Shown: positions 1 to 7,365, counted from the stretch's first letter. The stretch is 12,137 nt of DNA from an uncultured Lachnospiraceae bacterium (GCA_949283905.1 CASDUB010000115.1:1-12137); one strand, 5' to 3'. Notes: a model not told the origin generated them from the sequence alone. Translations and numbers: made by a program.

Positions 1-53
1 CTACGGCATTACGATGCGGTTCATGTGTGTAGTTTTGAAAGTATAAAAGATTT

Positions 54-84
54 AAGAGTGACGAGAGATCGTTGCTCTTTTTTT
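54..84 (+). terminator. Intrinsic terminator of an upstream unit
   Basis: An 11-bp stem (54-64 with 69-79, including two G-U pairs) closes a GAGA loop and runs into seven T residues (78-84). It ends transcription coming from the left. Bases 1-53 are probably the tail of that unit, but all three forward frames end or run into the hairpin without a recognisable protein, so I do not call a gene there. Confidence 0.75.
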
Positions 85-244
85 ATTGTCAAAAGTTATT
101 TAAAAATAAAAAAATCTTTGGATTTAAATTTAAAATATAAAAATAATTATAAAAATCCTGCATTTTTGTAGTAAGATAGTATTATTACACGAACATTCCG
201 GTATAAAAATATGTTTAAAAATGATATTTTATTTGAGGCGAAAT
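85..244. other. AT-rich leader before the PocR/AraC regulator
   Basis: This stretch is dominated by A and T, with runs such as TTTAAATTTAAAATATAAA around 123-141. It must carry the promoter of the regulator at 245. Several TATAAA or TATTAT-like hexamers occur, but none has a convincing -35 at the right distance, so I assign no promoter. I see no riboswitch-like fold. Confidence 0.4.
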
Positions 245-1504
245 ATGGTTAAAGATAATAAAAGCTATATTTATGACTACTTTTCAAAACAAAATATGGA
301 AAAAATGCTTACTGCGTTTCATAAGAGCACGGGACTCAGAGTGCAGCTTACAAATGCGGAGGGAGACGAACTTTTCTCGGCAGGAGAGCAGGCTCCTTTT
401 TGTGCGGAATTCGAAAAACGTATCCCGATTAAGGATTCATGCAAAAAGCAGCATATGAACGCATGCATTCAGGCCATAAAATGGGGAGAGACTTATATAT
501 TTAACTGCAGCGCCGGATTATGTCATATCGTATGCCCTATCTTGTATAAAAATACGATTATGGGTTCGGTTATAGCAGGACCTTTTTTGCTGGATGAGCC
601 TGATTCTGAGCTTTTAACTGATCTTGAGAAAAAATATAAGTTAAATACTAATTCTCTTGTAAAGCTTTCATCTGATTTGTTTGAAATTAATGAAGTATCG
701 CCTGAAATGGCGGAGCAGTACAGCAGACTGTTGTACTATCTTATAGGCAGTTTCAGTTATGGCAGCCGCGAAATAATGTTCTACAATAAAAACAAGGCGT
801 ATCAGCAGGCAAGAATAGGGGAAACGATACATCAGTTTAAATCAGGCGGAGCAACTGAAATTATTGAATATGATTACGCAAGAGAAAAGAAATTTTTAAG
901 TACTGTCAGAGACGGAGATATCGCAGAAGCAAAAAAACAGTTGAATGAATTGCTTGCCCATATTTTATTGTTCGAAAATCATGATATTGACAGAATTCGT
1001 GTGAGATTAGGAGAACTATATACCGGCATTTCTCGTGCTGCGATTAATCGCGGCGCTGATATAAACAGTATTTTAGAAATCAATTGCAAAGCGGTTGATG
1101 CTTTATACAGTACCAGATCATTCGAAGATATGTTTCAGACTATGCAGGAAAATCTTGAATCATATCTTTCGGATACATATTTTATCAGCAAAAAAGAAAA
1201 TCAGAGCATAAAGAGAGCGGTGGATTATATTACTCAGAATTATGGGGAAGACATTTCTCTTGAAGATGTGGCTGACCACATACAGATAAACCCTTCGTAT
1301 CTGTGCGTTCTGTTCAAGAAAAATATAGGGATGACTTTTTCACATTTCTTAAACAAGATAAGGATTGATAAAGCCAAGCAGCTTCTTGAAAATACGGAAT
1401 ACTCCGTCATGGAAATTGCGGTTGCCTGCGGTTTCAGCGATCAGAGCTATTTTACGAAAGTCTTTAAAAAATATACCGGCGTTACGCCGAAAAAATACAG
1501 ATAA
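245..1504 (+). CDS. PocR-domain AraC-family transcriptional regulator
   Basis: One-component DNA-binding regulator of 419 residues. The ATG at 245 is preferred over the in-frame ATG at 221 because GAGG at 235-238 sits 6 bases before it, while 221 has no ribosome binding site. Residues of roughly 20-170 form a PocR-type sensory domain: a cysteine-rich centre (Cys53, 66, 74, 88, 93, 97) with the family pattern C..GL followed by PI......G....GPF. The C-terminal 100 residues are a double helix-turn-helix AraC domain (ISLEDVADHIQINPSYLC, then the second helix pair around AVACGFSDQSYFTKVFKK), ending TPKKYR, so it is intact. PocR domains are known or predicted to sense small organic molecules; Salmonella PocR responds to 1,2-propanediol. 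The target genes are not evident: the right neighbour converges on it and the left neighbour is outside the window. The family call is secure; the ligand is unknown. Confidence 0.9.
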   Translation: MVKDNKSYIYDYFSKQNMEKMLTAFHKSTGLRVQLTNAEGDELFSAGEQAPFCAEFEKRIPIKDSCKKQHMNACIQAIKWGETYIFNCSAGLCHIVCPILYKNTIMGSVIAGPFLLDEPDSELLTDLEKKYKLNTNSLVKLSSDLFEINEVSPEMAEQYSRLLYYLIGSFSYGSREIMFYNKNKAYQQARIGETIHQFKSGGATEIIEYDYAREKKFLSTVRDGDIAEAKKQLNELLAHILLFENHDIDRIRVRLGELYTGISRAAINRGADINSILEINCKAVDALYSTRSFEDMFQTMQENLESYLSDTYFISKKENQSIKRAVDYITQNYGEDISLEDVADHIQINPSYLCVLFKKNIGMTFSHFLNKIRIDKAKQLLENTEYSVMEIAVACGFSDQSYFTKVFKKYTGVTPKKYR

Positions 1505-1513
1505 AATTAAAAG

Positions 1514-1555
1514 AACGCTGCAGCGATAATTCATGTTATCGTGCAGCGTTTTGAG
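1514..1555. terminator. Bidirectional terminator between the AraC-type gene and dtd
   Basis: A 15-bp stem with one bulged G at 1523 (1514-1529 with 1536-1550) closes a 6-base loop. The plus-strand transcript continues into TTTTGAG. The minus-strand transcript continues into CTTTTAATTTT. It lies exactly between two convergent stop codons, so it probably serves both genes. Confidence 0.8.
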
Positions 1556-1556
1556 A

Positions 1557-2009
1557 TTATTTACATATTTCATCAGAATCGAGAATAACGGTAAAAGGAC
1601 CGTCATTCACCAGTTCTATCTTCATATCGGCTCCGAAGATGCCTCGTTCTACAGTTGGAACATATTTTTTAGCTTCTTCAATCAGATGGTCGTACATAGG
1701 AGATGCCATGTCGGGTTTTCCGGCTTTTATAAAGCTCGGACGGTTGCCTTTTTTGCAGTCGGCATAAAGTGTGAACTGTGAAATCAGCATAAGCTGACCG
1801 TTCACATCGGCAAGAGAAAGGTTTGTCTTGCCTTCCGAATCCTCAAAAATTCGAAGACCGCAGAGCTTTTTCACCATTTTGTCGGCTATTTCGACAGTAT
1901 CGGTTTCGGCGATACCGCAGAGCACCATGAGACCGTCATTTATCCTGCCATGTACCTTGTTATCTATAGTTACTGTTGCGTGTTTCACTCTTTGAATTAC
2001 AAATCTCAT
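1557..2009 (-). CDS. dtd: D-aminoacyl-tRNA deacylase
   Basis: Cytoplasmic proofreading enzyme that hydrolyses D-amino acids, and glycine mischarged on tRNA-Ala, from tRNA. At 150 residues it has the normal family length. It starts with the typical MRFVIQRV and carries both signature motifs: SQFTLYAD at residues 77-84 (catalytic face) and NDGPFT at 135-140, which contains the Gly-cisPro pair (137-138) that gives D-chirality selectivity. The start at 2009 is chosen over an upstream in-frame ATG at 2024 because GGAGAG (2017-2022) lies 7 bases before it and the family begins here. It has its own promoter candidate (2047-2075) overlapping the end of the preceding minus-strand unit, so it is probably transcribed independently. 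In many Firmicutes dtd follows relA; that partner is absent here. Confidence 0.96.
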   Translation of the reverse strand: MRFVIQRVKHATVTIDNKVHGRINDGLMVLCGIAETDTVEIADKMVKKLCGLRIFEDSEGKTNLSLADVNGQLMLISQFTLYADCKKGNRPSFIKAGKPDMASPMYDHLIEEAKKYVPTVERGIFGADMKIELVNDGPFTVILDSDEICK

Positions 2010-2046
2010 AATTAAACTCTCCATTTATAAAAACTCGATAATCCGT

Positions 2047-2075
2047 ATTATAAGATGAAACACGCGTTTCAACAA
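2047..2075 (-). promoter_or_regulatory. Promoter candidate for dtd
   Basis: On the minus strand, TTGTTG (2070-2075) and a perfect TATAAT (2047-2052) are separated by 17 bases. The predicted transcript starts near 2040, about 30 bases before the dtd ATG. A small GAAAC/GTTTC inverted repeat (2055-2070) lies in the spacer and could be an operator. Confidence 0.55.
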
Positions 2076-2085
2076 TAGGCAATTA

Positions 2086-2937
2086 TTATTGCTCTGTTAT
2101 AGGAATCAGATTTACTGATTCGATTATAGCTTTACCTTCATCCGAATATACAAAATCAAAGAAATTTTGTACAAGTTCGTTTTGCTCGCTAATTTCACCC
2201 ATAGTAGCCATTACCATGGTTTTTGTTAAACTGTATGATCCGTCTTGAATCGTTTCCAGAGAAGGCTTTACATCATCAACAGCGAGAGCCACAACTGTGT
2301 CATTTACAATAGCCGAAGAGCAATATCCGATAGCTCCTTCAGTCTCGCCGACTTTAATTAAAACAGGGCCTGAACCGCTGAGCTCGCTTGAATATTCACA
2401 TTTATCTACAATATTTAAAATCTCTTCGAACGGATCTCTTGTTCCGGAACCGGCTTCATGTCCCATTGTGATTATAGGCATGTCAGGTCCGCCGACTTCC
2501 TGCCAGTTTGTTATTTTGCCCTGGTATATGTCTGCAATCTGTTCGGAAGACAGTTTTTCTACACCTGTAACAGAAGGATTTACGATTACGGCGATTCCGT
2601 CTTTTGCAACAACATTTTCGGCTATTCCCTGATCTTTCTCTTCCTGAGTCAGATTTCTGGAAGATGTTCCGATATCGGTAGTTCCTGCGAGAAGAGCCTC
2701 AATTCCTGCTGTTGAGCCAATGTATTCTGCTGATACTGTTATATTCTGATTTTTTTCCATGTAACTTTCAGATAAAACATTGCAAAGTTCTTCCATGGAT
2801 GTGCTGCCGGCCAGCTGGATGTTTCCTGACAGCTGTTTTTCAGAACCGCATCCGCATACGGCAATCGCGGTTCCAAGACAGAGAGAAAGTACTGCAAGGC
2901 CTTTTTTAAAGTTAATTCGGTTTTTTCTGATTTTCAT
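2086..2937 (-). CDS. PstS-like phosphate/phosphonate-binding lipoprotein
   Basis: Surface-anchored solute-binding protein of the PstS type (ABC phosphate importers), 283 residues. The N-terminus is a lipoprotein signal: basic start, hydrophobic core at about 13-27, lipobox VCGC with Cys30 as the lipidated residue. The mature protein has the anion-binding landmarks of the family: GSTS at 44-47, the DIGTSSR stretch at 88-94, and GSGTRDPFE at 163-171. GAGG (2945-2948) lies 7 bases before the ATG. It sits 20 bases downstream of the phosphonoacetate-hydrolase-like gene, so the two are almost certainly co-transcribed. No pstC, pstA, pstB or phoU follows; dtd comes next. It may therefore share a permease encoded elsewhere, act as a scavenging receptor, or bind a phosphonate rather than phosphate. 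Family call is strong; ligand is inferred. Confidence 0.88.
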   Translation of the reverse strand: MKIRKNRINFKKGLAVLSLCLGTAIAVCGCGSEKQLSGNIQLAGSTSMEELCNVLSESYMEKNQNITVSAEYIGSTAGIEALLAGTTDIGTSSRNLTQEEKDQGIAENVVAKDGIAVIVNPSVTGVEKLSSEQIADIYQGKITNWQEVGGPDMPIITMGHEAGSGTRDPFEEILNIVDKCEYSSELSGSGPVLIKVGETEGAIGYCSSAIVNDTVVALAVDDVKPSLETIQDGSYSLTKTMVMATMGEISEQNELVQNFFDFVYSDEGKAIIESVNLIPITEQ

Positions 2938-2957
2938 ATTGTCACCTCATATATGTT

Positions 2958-4073
2958 TTATATTTTCTTAATACCCATTTCAATTGCTGCTATATCTTTG
3001 CTGTATTCATAATATTTTTCCGGTGCTAAAGGATTAATGGCCAAAAGAGGGATTTCTCTTTCGTAAAGTGAACCATGAGTCCTTACCTGATCCGTTTTAA
3101 GACGTTCGCCTGCAACTTCTCCAAACGCACATCCTTCAGCAGCCAGCAGCACATAATCTCCGATCTCGCTTTCGGGAAGATTAAATTCTTTAGCGGCTTC
3201 AGTGCTTGTCATGATTTTTTCAATTTCAAGTGTTTCTTCAGCAATCTTTAAGAATGCAGGAATTTCCCGATCATTTTCAATAAAGATATAGAGGATGCCG
3301 CCTTCCTGATAAATATGATTTTCCACATACCGGTCTTTTAACGGAGGGAGGCAGTAGAGATGAAGTCCCATATTATCCGAAATATTCTGAAAATTGATCA
3401 ATTTTGTTTTTTGATTCATTCCGTGATCGGCTGTGATATAAATTCTTCTGTCAGGGTCGATTTCATGAATTTTTGAAATGTATTTATCGGCAAACCGTAT
3501 CTGCTCTTTTGCTTCCGGCGTTCCCGGTGCGTAGTGATGAAATACAAAATCATTGGTCGTGCAGTAAACCAAATCAGGATCTTCTTTTTCGATGCAGGCA
3601 AGCGCCGCTTTATAAATCCATTCTGTGCTTTCCGGAGACTGCACTTCAGGAGGCATATCCAGATTTAAACGCTCTAGTATTTTTTTATCAGGATCCTGAA
3701 CACTGATTCCTATATCAGCACCTTCGCCATAAACGCCTAATACTTTGCCTTTTACCGTAAGAAGAGCGGTTTTTTTGCCTTCTTTTTTATAAGCCTGAAG
3801 AATTGTTTCTGCTTTCATAAAGCCGCGTTCTTCAATAAATCCTTCTTCTTTTGTTTTGCGATTATAATAATAGTTGCCTACAACTTTTGTGTCTTCCGGG
3901 AAACGGCCTGAAAGAATACATGCATGGTTTACATTTGTTACAGATGGTATAGCGCTTTTTACCGTTTTTACGAATCCGCATGAATCGGCTGCAGCAAACA
4001 AATTCGGTGCAGTCTCTCTCGTAAAATATTGCGGAGCGCAGCCATCGATTACAATGATTAATGCCTTATCCAT
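2958..4073 (-). CDS. Phosphonoacetate hydrolase-like alkaline-phosphatase-superfamily enzyme
   Basis: Metal-dependent hydrolase of 371 residues with no signal peptide, so cytoplasmic. The ordered metal and nucleophile set of the superfamily is visible: Asp10 (VIDG), nucleophile Thr46 (PSVTNVNH), Asp175 and His179 (TTNDFVFHHYAPGTPEA), Asp216-His217 (TADHGMNQ) and His333 (RTHGS). The wording around Thr46, the following GNYYYN, the TVKGK stretch with Lys108 and Lys110, and the HHYAPGTPEA block resemble bacterial phosphonoacetate hydrolase (PhnA of the phosphonate pathway), which cleaves phosphonoacetate to acetate and phosphate using two lysines in that region. A more general phosphodiesterase or nucleotide pyrophosphatase remains possible. 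The start at 4073 is preferred to in-frame ATGs at 4118 and 4106: GGAGG (4086-4090) lies 12 bases upstream and the beta strand MDKALIIVIDG begins here. It is divergent from a LysR gene, as phnA-type genes often are. Confidence 0.8.
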   Translation of the reverse strand: MDKALIIVIDGCAPQYFTRETAPNLFAAADSCGFVKTVKSAIPSVTNVNHACILSGRFPEDTKVVGNYYYNRKTKEEGFIEERGFMKAETILQAYKKEGKKTALLTVKGKVLGVYGEGADIGISVQDPDKKILERLNLDMPPEVQSPESTEWIYKAALACIEKEDPDLVYCTTNDFVFHHYAPGTPEAKEQIRFADKYISKIHEIDPDRRIYITADHGMNQKTKLINFQNISDNMGLHLYCLPPLKDRYVENHIYQEGGILYIFIENDREIPAFLKIAEETLEIEKIMTSTEAAKEFNLPESEIGDYVLLAAEGCAFGEVAGERLKTDQVRTHGSLYEREIPLLAINPLAPEKYYEYSKDIAAIEMGIKKI

Positions 4074-4104
4074 TTGTTTTATTTTCCTCCTTTGATATGT
4101 CTGC

Positions 4105-4133
4105 ATTATAGCATTCAAACTTTCTATTGAAAA
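4105..4133 (-). promoter_or_regulatory. Promoter candidate for the hydrolase/PstS-like unit
   Basis: On the minus strand a TTTTCA -35 (4128-4133) and a perfect TATAAT -10 (4105-4110) are spaced by 17 bases. The predicted start lies just upstream of the GGAGG of the hydrolase gene. The -35 overlaps the -35 of the divergent LysR promoter. Confidence 0.6.
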
Positions 4134-4154
4134 ATATGAATATAATACTATTAT
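4127..4154 (+). promoter_or_regulatory. Promoter candidate for the tandem LysR genes
   Basis: TTGAAA (4127-4132) and TATTAT (4149-4154) are 16 bases apart. A TATAAT at 4141-4146 is also present but has no well-placed -35. The -35 overlaps that of the divergent hydrolase promoter, the usual layout for a LysR regulator controlling both directions. Confidence 0.45.
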
Positions 4155-4156
4155 TA

Positions 4157-4170
4157 TAAGTAAATACTTA
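4157..4170. promoter_or_regulatory. Palindromic LysR operator candidate
   Basis: TAAGTA and TACTTA form a perfect inverted repeat around a 2-base AA centre. It lies just downstream of the LysR -10 and about 50 bases before the LysR start codon, where an autoregulatory LysR-type site is often found. It is a 14-base dyad, close to but not a strict T-N11-A box. Confidence 0.45.
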
Positions 4171-4219
4171 CATACGGATAAAAATGCATATGACTATGAA
4201 CTAGGAGGTGGAAAACATT

Positions 4220-5140
4220 ATGACTATAAGAAATCTTGAGATTTTTGAGGAAGTATGCCGATGCATGAATATGAGCAAAGCGGCACAGAACCTTTTGGTG
4301 TCCCAGTCTTCGGTCAGTCAGGCGGTAGCGGCGCTGGAAAAGGAATACAACACTATATTGTTCGAACGCTTAAATCACACTTTATATATGACCGATTCAG
4401 GAAAAGAACTGCTGTTTCTTTCGCATCAGGTTTTAAAAACCATCGACCAGTTGGAAAATCGCATGAAAGACAGTGCGTATAAGAAAAAATTAAAGTTGGG
4501 AGTCAGCACTACGATTTGCGACTGCCTGATATATTCATTGCTGGAAGATTATGAAAAGCAATATGGAGATATTCATATTTCGGTAGAAATGGGAAATACG
4601 AAATCCATGGAGAAAAAACTTTTAACGGCTAAAATGGATATGGCTATTATACAGAGAACATCTCTTTCGCCGTTTTTGAGATATGTTCCGTTTCTGGAGG
4701 ACAGGATGGCCGTTGTCTGCTGGAAAGAACATCCATTATGCGGAAAAACTGTGACATTGGAAGAACTGAAAAGCGAAAATATGGTGGTCAGGGAAAAAGG
4801 AAGCGGTACTCAGATGCTCATTGACCGCATTTTTACAGAACACCGTCTGTCCATGAAAAAAAGCTGGACATGCATGGGATCGGATTCAGTGAAAAAAGCT
4901 GTAGCTCACAAAGTAGGAATAGCTGTCATATCTCGGTTCCTTGTGGCGGAAGAATTAAAACAGGGAACTTTGGGTGAAATTTTTATCAGTAATCAGGAAT
5001 TTACTCGTTGGTTTGATTTGGTATATCATAAGGACAAGATACAAAACAGAGAATTTAAAAGTTTTCTGAATTTTTGCAGTTCATTGGACAGGGAAAAGTT
5101 AGAAAAACTCATTGAAGATGATATAAAATATGAGATCTGA
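4220..5140 (+). CDS. LysR-family transcriptional regulator (divergent to the phosphonate unit)
   Basis: DNA-binding regulator of 306 residues, the normal LysR length. Residues 1-60 are the winged helix-turn-helix (NMSKAAQNLLVSQSSVSQAV, then LFERLNHTLYMTDSGKELL). Residues from about 88 onward are the LysR substrate-binding effector domain (LKLGVSTTICDCLIYSLL at its start). The ATG at 4220 is preferred to the in-frame GTG at 4208, because that GTG lies inside the AGGAGGTGG ribosome binding site itself (4203-4211). It is transcribed away from the hydrolase/PstS-like unit across a 146-base shared control region, which makes those genes its likely targets. A known parallel is PhnR, a LysR activator linked to phosphonoacetate hydrolase in Pseudomonas. 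The effector is inferred only from this context. Confidence 0.92.
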   Translation: MTIRNLEIFEEVCRCMNMSKAAQNLLVSQSSVSQAVAALEKEYNTILFERLNHTLYMTDSGKELLFLSHQVLKTIDQLENRMKDSAYKKKLKLGVSTTICDCLIYSLLEDYEKQYGDIHISVEMGNTKSMEKKLLTAKMDMAIIQRTSLSPFLRYVPFLEDRMAVVCWKEHPLCGKTVTLEELKSENMVVREKGSGTQMLIDRIFTEHRLSMKKSWTCMGSDSVKKAVAHKVGIAVISRFLVAEELKQGTLGEIFISNQEFTRWFDLVYHKDKIQNREFKSFLNFCSSLDREKLEKLIEDDIKYEI

Positions 5141-5180
5141 ATTATTATAAAAGGGAAAAGTGCTTTTGGAGGAACTTTAA

Positions 5181-6065
5181 ATGTACGATCGCATCAAATA
5201 TTTTTTGAAAGCAGCAGAAACCGGCAGCTTTACGAAAGCTGCAAACCAGATGTTTATTTCACCGCAGGCGCTTACTAAACAGATTGCGAAGCTTGAAGAA
5301 CAGATAGGCGGAAGGCTGTTTGAGAGAAATTCTACAGGTGTAACACTGACAGAACTTGGCGAATATGCAAAAATCCAATTTTTAAAGATAGATGAATCCA
5401 TTAACTATACATTCGAACAATTGCGGAAACGAACAAAAAGAAAGATACAAACGGGATTTTTTTCGGCATTGCCGAAAGACGAAATAATAACTCCGATTAT
5501 TTCACATATGGTTGTAAATCATCCTGATTATCAGATTGGTTTTGAGCTGATAGAGATGGCAGAAGGGAAAGAAAAACTCTTATCGGGAGAGTTGGATTTT
5601 TTATTTACAAATATTGTAGCGGATGAGGATTGGGGAGAGTGCAGCCGCTATTCATTTATGAAATCCCGGGCAAAGATAGTAGTGTCGCTTAATCATCCAT
5701 GGTCAATAAAGAATGAGGTGACAATAGAAGATTTAGAAAAAGAAAAGTTTTATAAGCAGTATCATCCGGAAAAAAAGGAAAGAAATGAGACAGCTGACGG
5801 TTTTTATAATAATATTCCTTGTGGTAAAGTGGAATGCGTTCCAAATTTTCAGACATTGTTGGAGATGTTGAAAATGGGGGACGGGTTTGCGGTTTTTCCT
5901 TTGGCATTTGATAATGCGGATGATTCTCAAATTAAGAGTTTTGATTATCCGGGCGAATCAATTGATTTTTATACTGCTATGATTTACAATGCTTCGAACG
6001 GAAGAAATGAAATAAGAAGAATAGCAGAAGAAATAATTTATGAGTTTGGGCTGAATGAAATATAG
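5181..6065 (+). CDS. Second LysR-family transcriptional regulator
   Basis: 294-residue LysR-type regulator. The N-terminal helix-turn-helix is clear (GSFTKAANQMFISPQALTKQ at residues 15-34, then LFERNSTGVTLTELG), followed by an effector-binding domain from about residue 88. GGAGG (5168-5172) sits 8 bases before the ATG. It starts 40 bases after the preceding LysR stop with no terminator between, so the two are probably one transcript. It is clearly diverged from its neighbour rather than a recent duplicate: the two share little beyond the DNA-binding domain pattern. A strong terminator follows, so it ends the unit. Its target is unknown; candidates are the binding-protein gene just downstream or the phosphonate unit. 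Confidence 0.92.
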   Translation: MYDRIKYFLKAAETGSFTKAANQMFISPQALTKQIAKLEEQIGGRLFERNSTGVTLTELGEYAKIQFLKIDESINYTFEQLRKRTKRKIQTGFFSALPKDEIITPIISHMVVNHPDYQIGFELIEMAEGKEKLLSGELDFLFTNIVADEDWGECSRYSFMKSRAKIVVSLNHPWSIKNEVTIEDLEKEKFYKQYHPEKKERNETADGFYNNIPCGKVECVPNFQTLLEMLKMGDGFAVFPLAFDNADDSQIKSFDYPGESIDFYTAMIYNASNGRNEIRRIAEEIIYEFGLNEI

Positions 6066-6080
6066 AAAAATTATTAGAAA

Positions 6081-6120
6081 GACAGAGCGTCAACCTGAAG
6101 TTGATGCCCTGCCTTTTTTT
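6081..6120 (+). terminator. Intrinsic terminator of the tandem LysR unit
   Basis: A 14-position stem (6081-6094 with 6100-6113, with two mismatches and one G-U pair) closes a CTGAA loop and is followed by seven T residues (6114-6120), 15 bases after the second LysR stop. Confidence 0.85.
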
Positions 6121-6125
6121 GATGC

Positions 6126-6154
6126 TTCTAAGAGTTAAACAGTAGATTTATAAT
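6126..6154 (+). promoter_or_regulatory. Promoter candidate for the sugar-binding lipoprotein
   Basis: A perfect TATAAT lies at 6149-6154. The best hexamer 17 bases upstream is TTCTAA (6126-6131), a weak -35, so an activator may be needed. The predicted leader is only about 25 bases long. Confidence 0.5.
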
Positions 6155-6185
6155 TTAAGTACAAAAAATAAAAAAGGAGGCAAGT

Positions 6186-7256
6186 ATGAAGAAGAAAATT
6201 TTAAGTTTAGTGTTGGCAGGAATTTTAGGCGCATCTATTCTTTCCGGATGTGCGGCAAACGAGGAAAATTCAGAGTCTGTTTCAGTGTCTGAATCAGAAG
6301 ATGTAACAGAAGAGGCAACGGAAGAATCAGTTGACGTTTCAACTGAAGAGCCTGAACTTTCAGGTGAAGGAAAATCAATTTCGGCGTTATTTTTCTCACT
6401 TGAAGGAGAATATTTTACACAGTTTGACGGTTGGTTAAAGGACGGATTTGAAGAAAAAGGTTATAAGTATGAAAGCCAGTCATGTAACTTCGATCCGGTG
6501 ACACAGATCGAGCAGATTGAGAATGCGACAGCAAAAGGATCAACTGCTATTTGGCTTTGGGCTGTAGATGGAAAACAGGTTCATGACGCGTGCAAAGCAG
6601 CAAAAGAAGCAGGAGTGATTATTTATTCATTTGTTCAGAATCCGGGTGACGATGCCGTAACAATGAGCCGTGGAACAGACGAAAAAGAATGCGGCGAAGT
6701 TATCGCGCAGCTTGCGATTGAATGGGCGGATAAAGAGTATGGAGCAGATGCTGAAGCAGGAAGCATTGATACTATTTTCATTGGAAATGAGACGTCGGAG
6801 AACATGAAAACCCGCTATGAAGCTGCTATTGAAGGTGTCAAAGCAGATGATAGATTTAATATACTTGAGACTGTTACAACAGGAAGCTCTACAGTTGAAG
6901 GACAGGAAGCAACCGAAAATATGTATGCTAAGTATGGCGATACAATTGACGCCATAATTACTATAGACGGAGCTACAGTACTTGGAGTGCTCGCTTATAT
7001 TGATTCAGAAGCATGTCCTGAGGCAGATCCTGTACGATTAGGCGTTTTCGCAACTGAAATTGATACAGAACTGGCAGATTACATGAGAAGAGGTCTTTAT
7101 GATGGTGCAGGTATCAATGGAGGAAATCCATATGAAAACGTACTTGAACAGATAGAAGAACTTGATCAGCTTATTAATGGTCAGATAGAAGGCGGATTTT
7201 CTGCAGTAGATATTGGAATGTGTACAGCGGATAATGTTGAAGAATATGGATATTGA
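6186..7256 (+). CDS. Sugar ABC transporter substrate-binding lipoprotein (orphan)
   Basis: Extracellular ligand-binding lipoprotein of 356 residues, of the ribose/galactose-binding (Peripla_BP_4) type. The signal peptide has a KKK start, a hydrophobic core and lipobox LSGC with Cys22 lipidated. A Ser/Glu-rich acidic linker of about 35 residues holds the domain off the membrane. The fold begins near residue 65 (ISALFFSLEGEYFTQFDGWL). Family features are the repeated alpha/beta pattern, the AKEAGVIIYSF hinge strand and the DAIITIDGATVLGVLAYI segment of the second lobe. The ribosome binding site is a strong AAAAAAGGAGG. No permease or ATPase gene is in the window: a terminator and then an unrelated enzyme follow. 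It must use a transport complex encoded elsewhere or act as a sensor. The sugar or polyol bound cannot be predicted from what I see. Confidence 0.9.
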   Translation: MKKKILSLVLAGILGASILSGCAANEENSESVSVSESEDVTEEATEESVDVSTEEPELSGEGKSISALFFSLEGEYFTQFDGWLKDGFEEKGYKYESQSCNFDPVTQIEQIENATAKGSTAIWLWAVDGKQVHDACKAAKEAGVIIYSFVQNPGDDAVTMSRGTDEKECGEVIAQLAIEWADKEYGADAEAGSIDTIFIGNETSENMKTRYEAAIEGVKADDRFNILETVTTGSSTVEGQEATENMYAKYGDTIDAIITIDGATVLGVLAYIDSEACPEADPVRLGVFATEIDTELADYMRRGLYDGAGINGGNPYENVLEQIEELDQLINGQIEGGFSAVDIGMCTADNVEEYGY

Positions 7257-7286
7257 TATAAACAATACTTAATTATTTTTCATACC

Positions 7287-7327
7287 AGGGTTTGTTATAC
7301 TGACTGCGGTATAGCAGACCCTCTTTT
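7287..7327 (+). terminator. Terminator or attenuator after the binding-protein gene
   Basis: A 14-bp stem with two G-U pairs (7287-7300 with 7309-7322) closes an 8-base loop and is followed by only CTTTTAA. The weak T-run may allow some read-through into the gene at 7438. Confidence 0.7.
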
Positions 7328-7365
7328 AATGTAAAATGTTAAGACTCATTTGGCAGGAAGTCCAT

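Noticed and set aside
1..169. Frame open from the window edge to 169 on the plus strand
   Set aside because: It runs straight through the terminator at 54-84 and becomes a lysine/asparagine-rich AT-derived sequence, so it is not a credible gene end.
1533..1781. 82-codon plus-strand frame opposite dtd
   Set aside because: It starts within the terminator hairpin and overlaps the well-conserved dtd on the other strand.
2297..2632. 111-codon plus-strand frame opposite the PstS-like gene
   Set aside because: Complement shadow of a conserved lipoprotein gene, with no ribosome binding site.
2086..2937. The PstS-like gene as part of a complete pstSCAB-phoU operon
   Set aside because: The downstream neighbour is dtd and no permease, ATPase or phoU gene occurs anywhere in the window.
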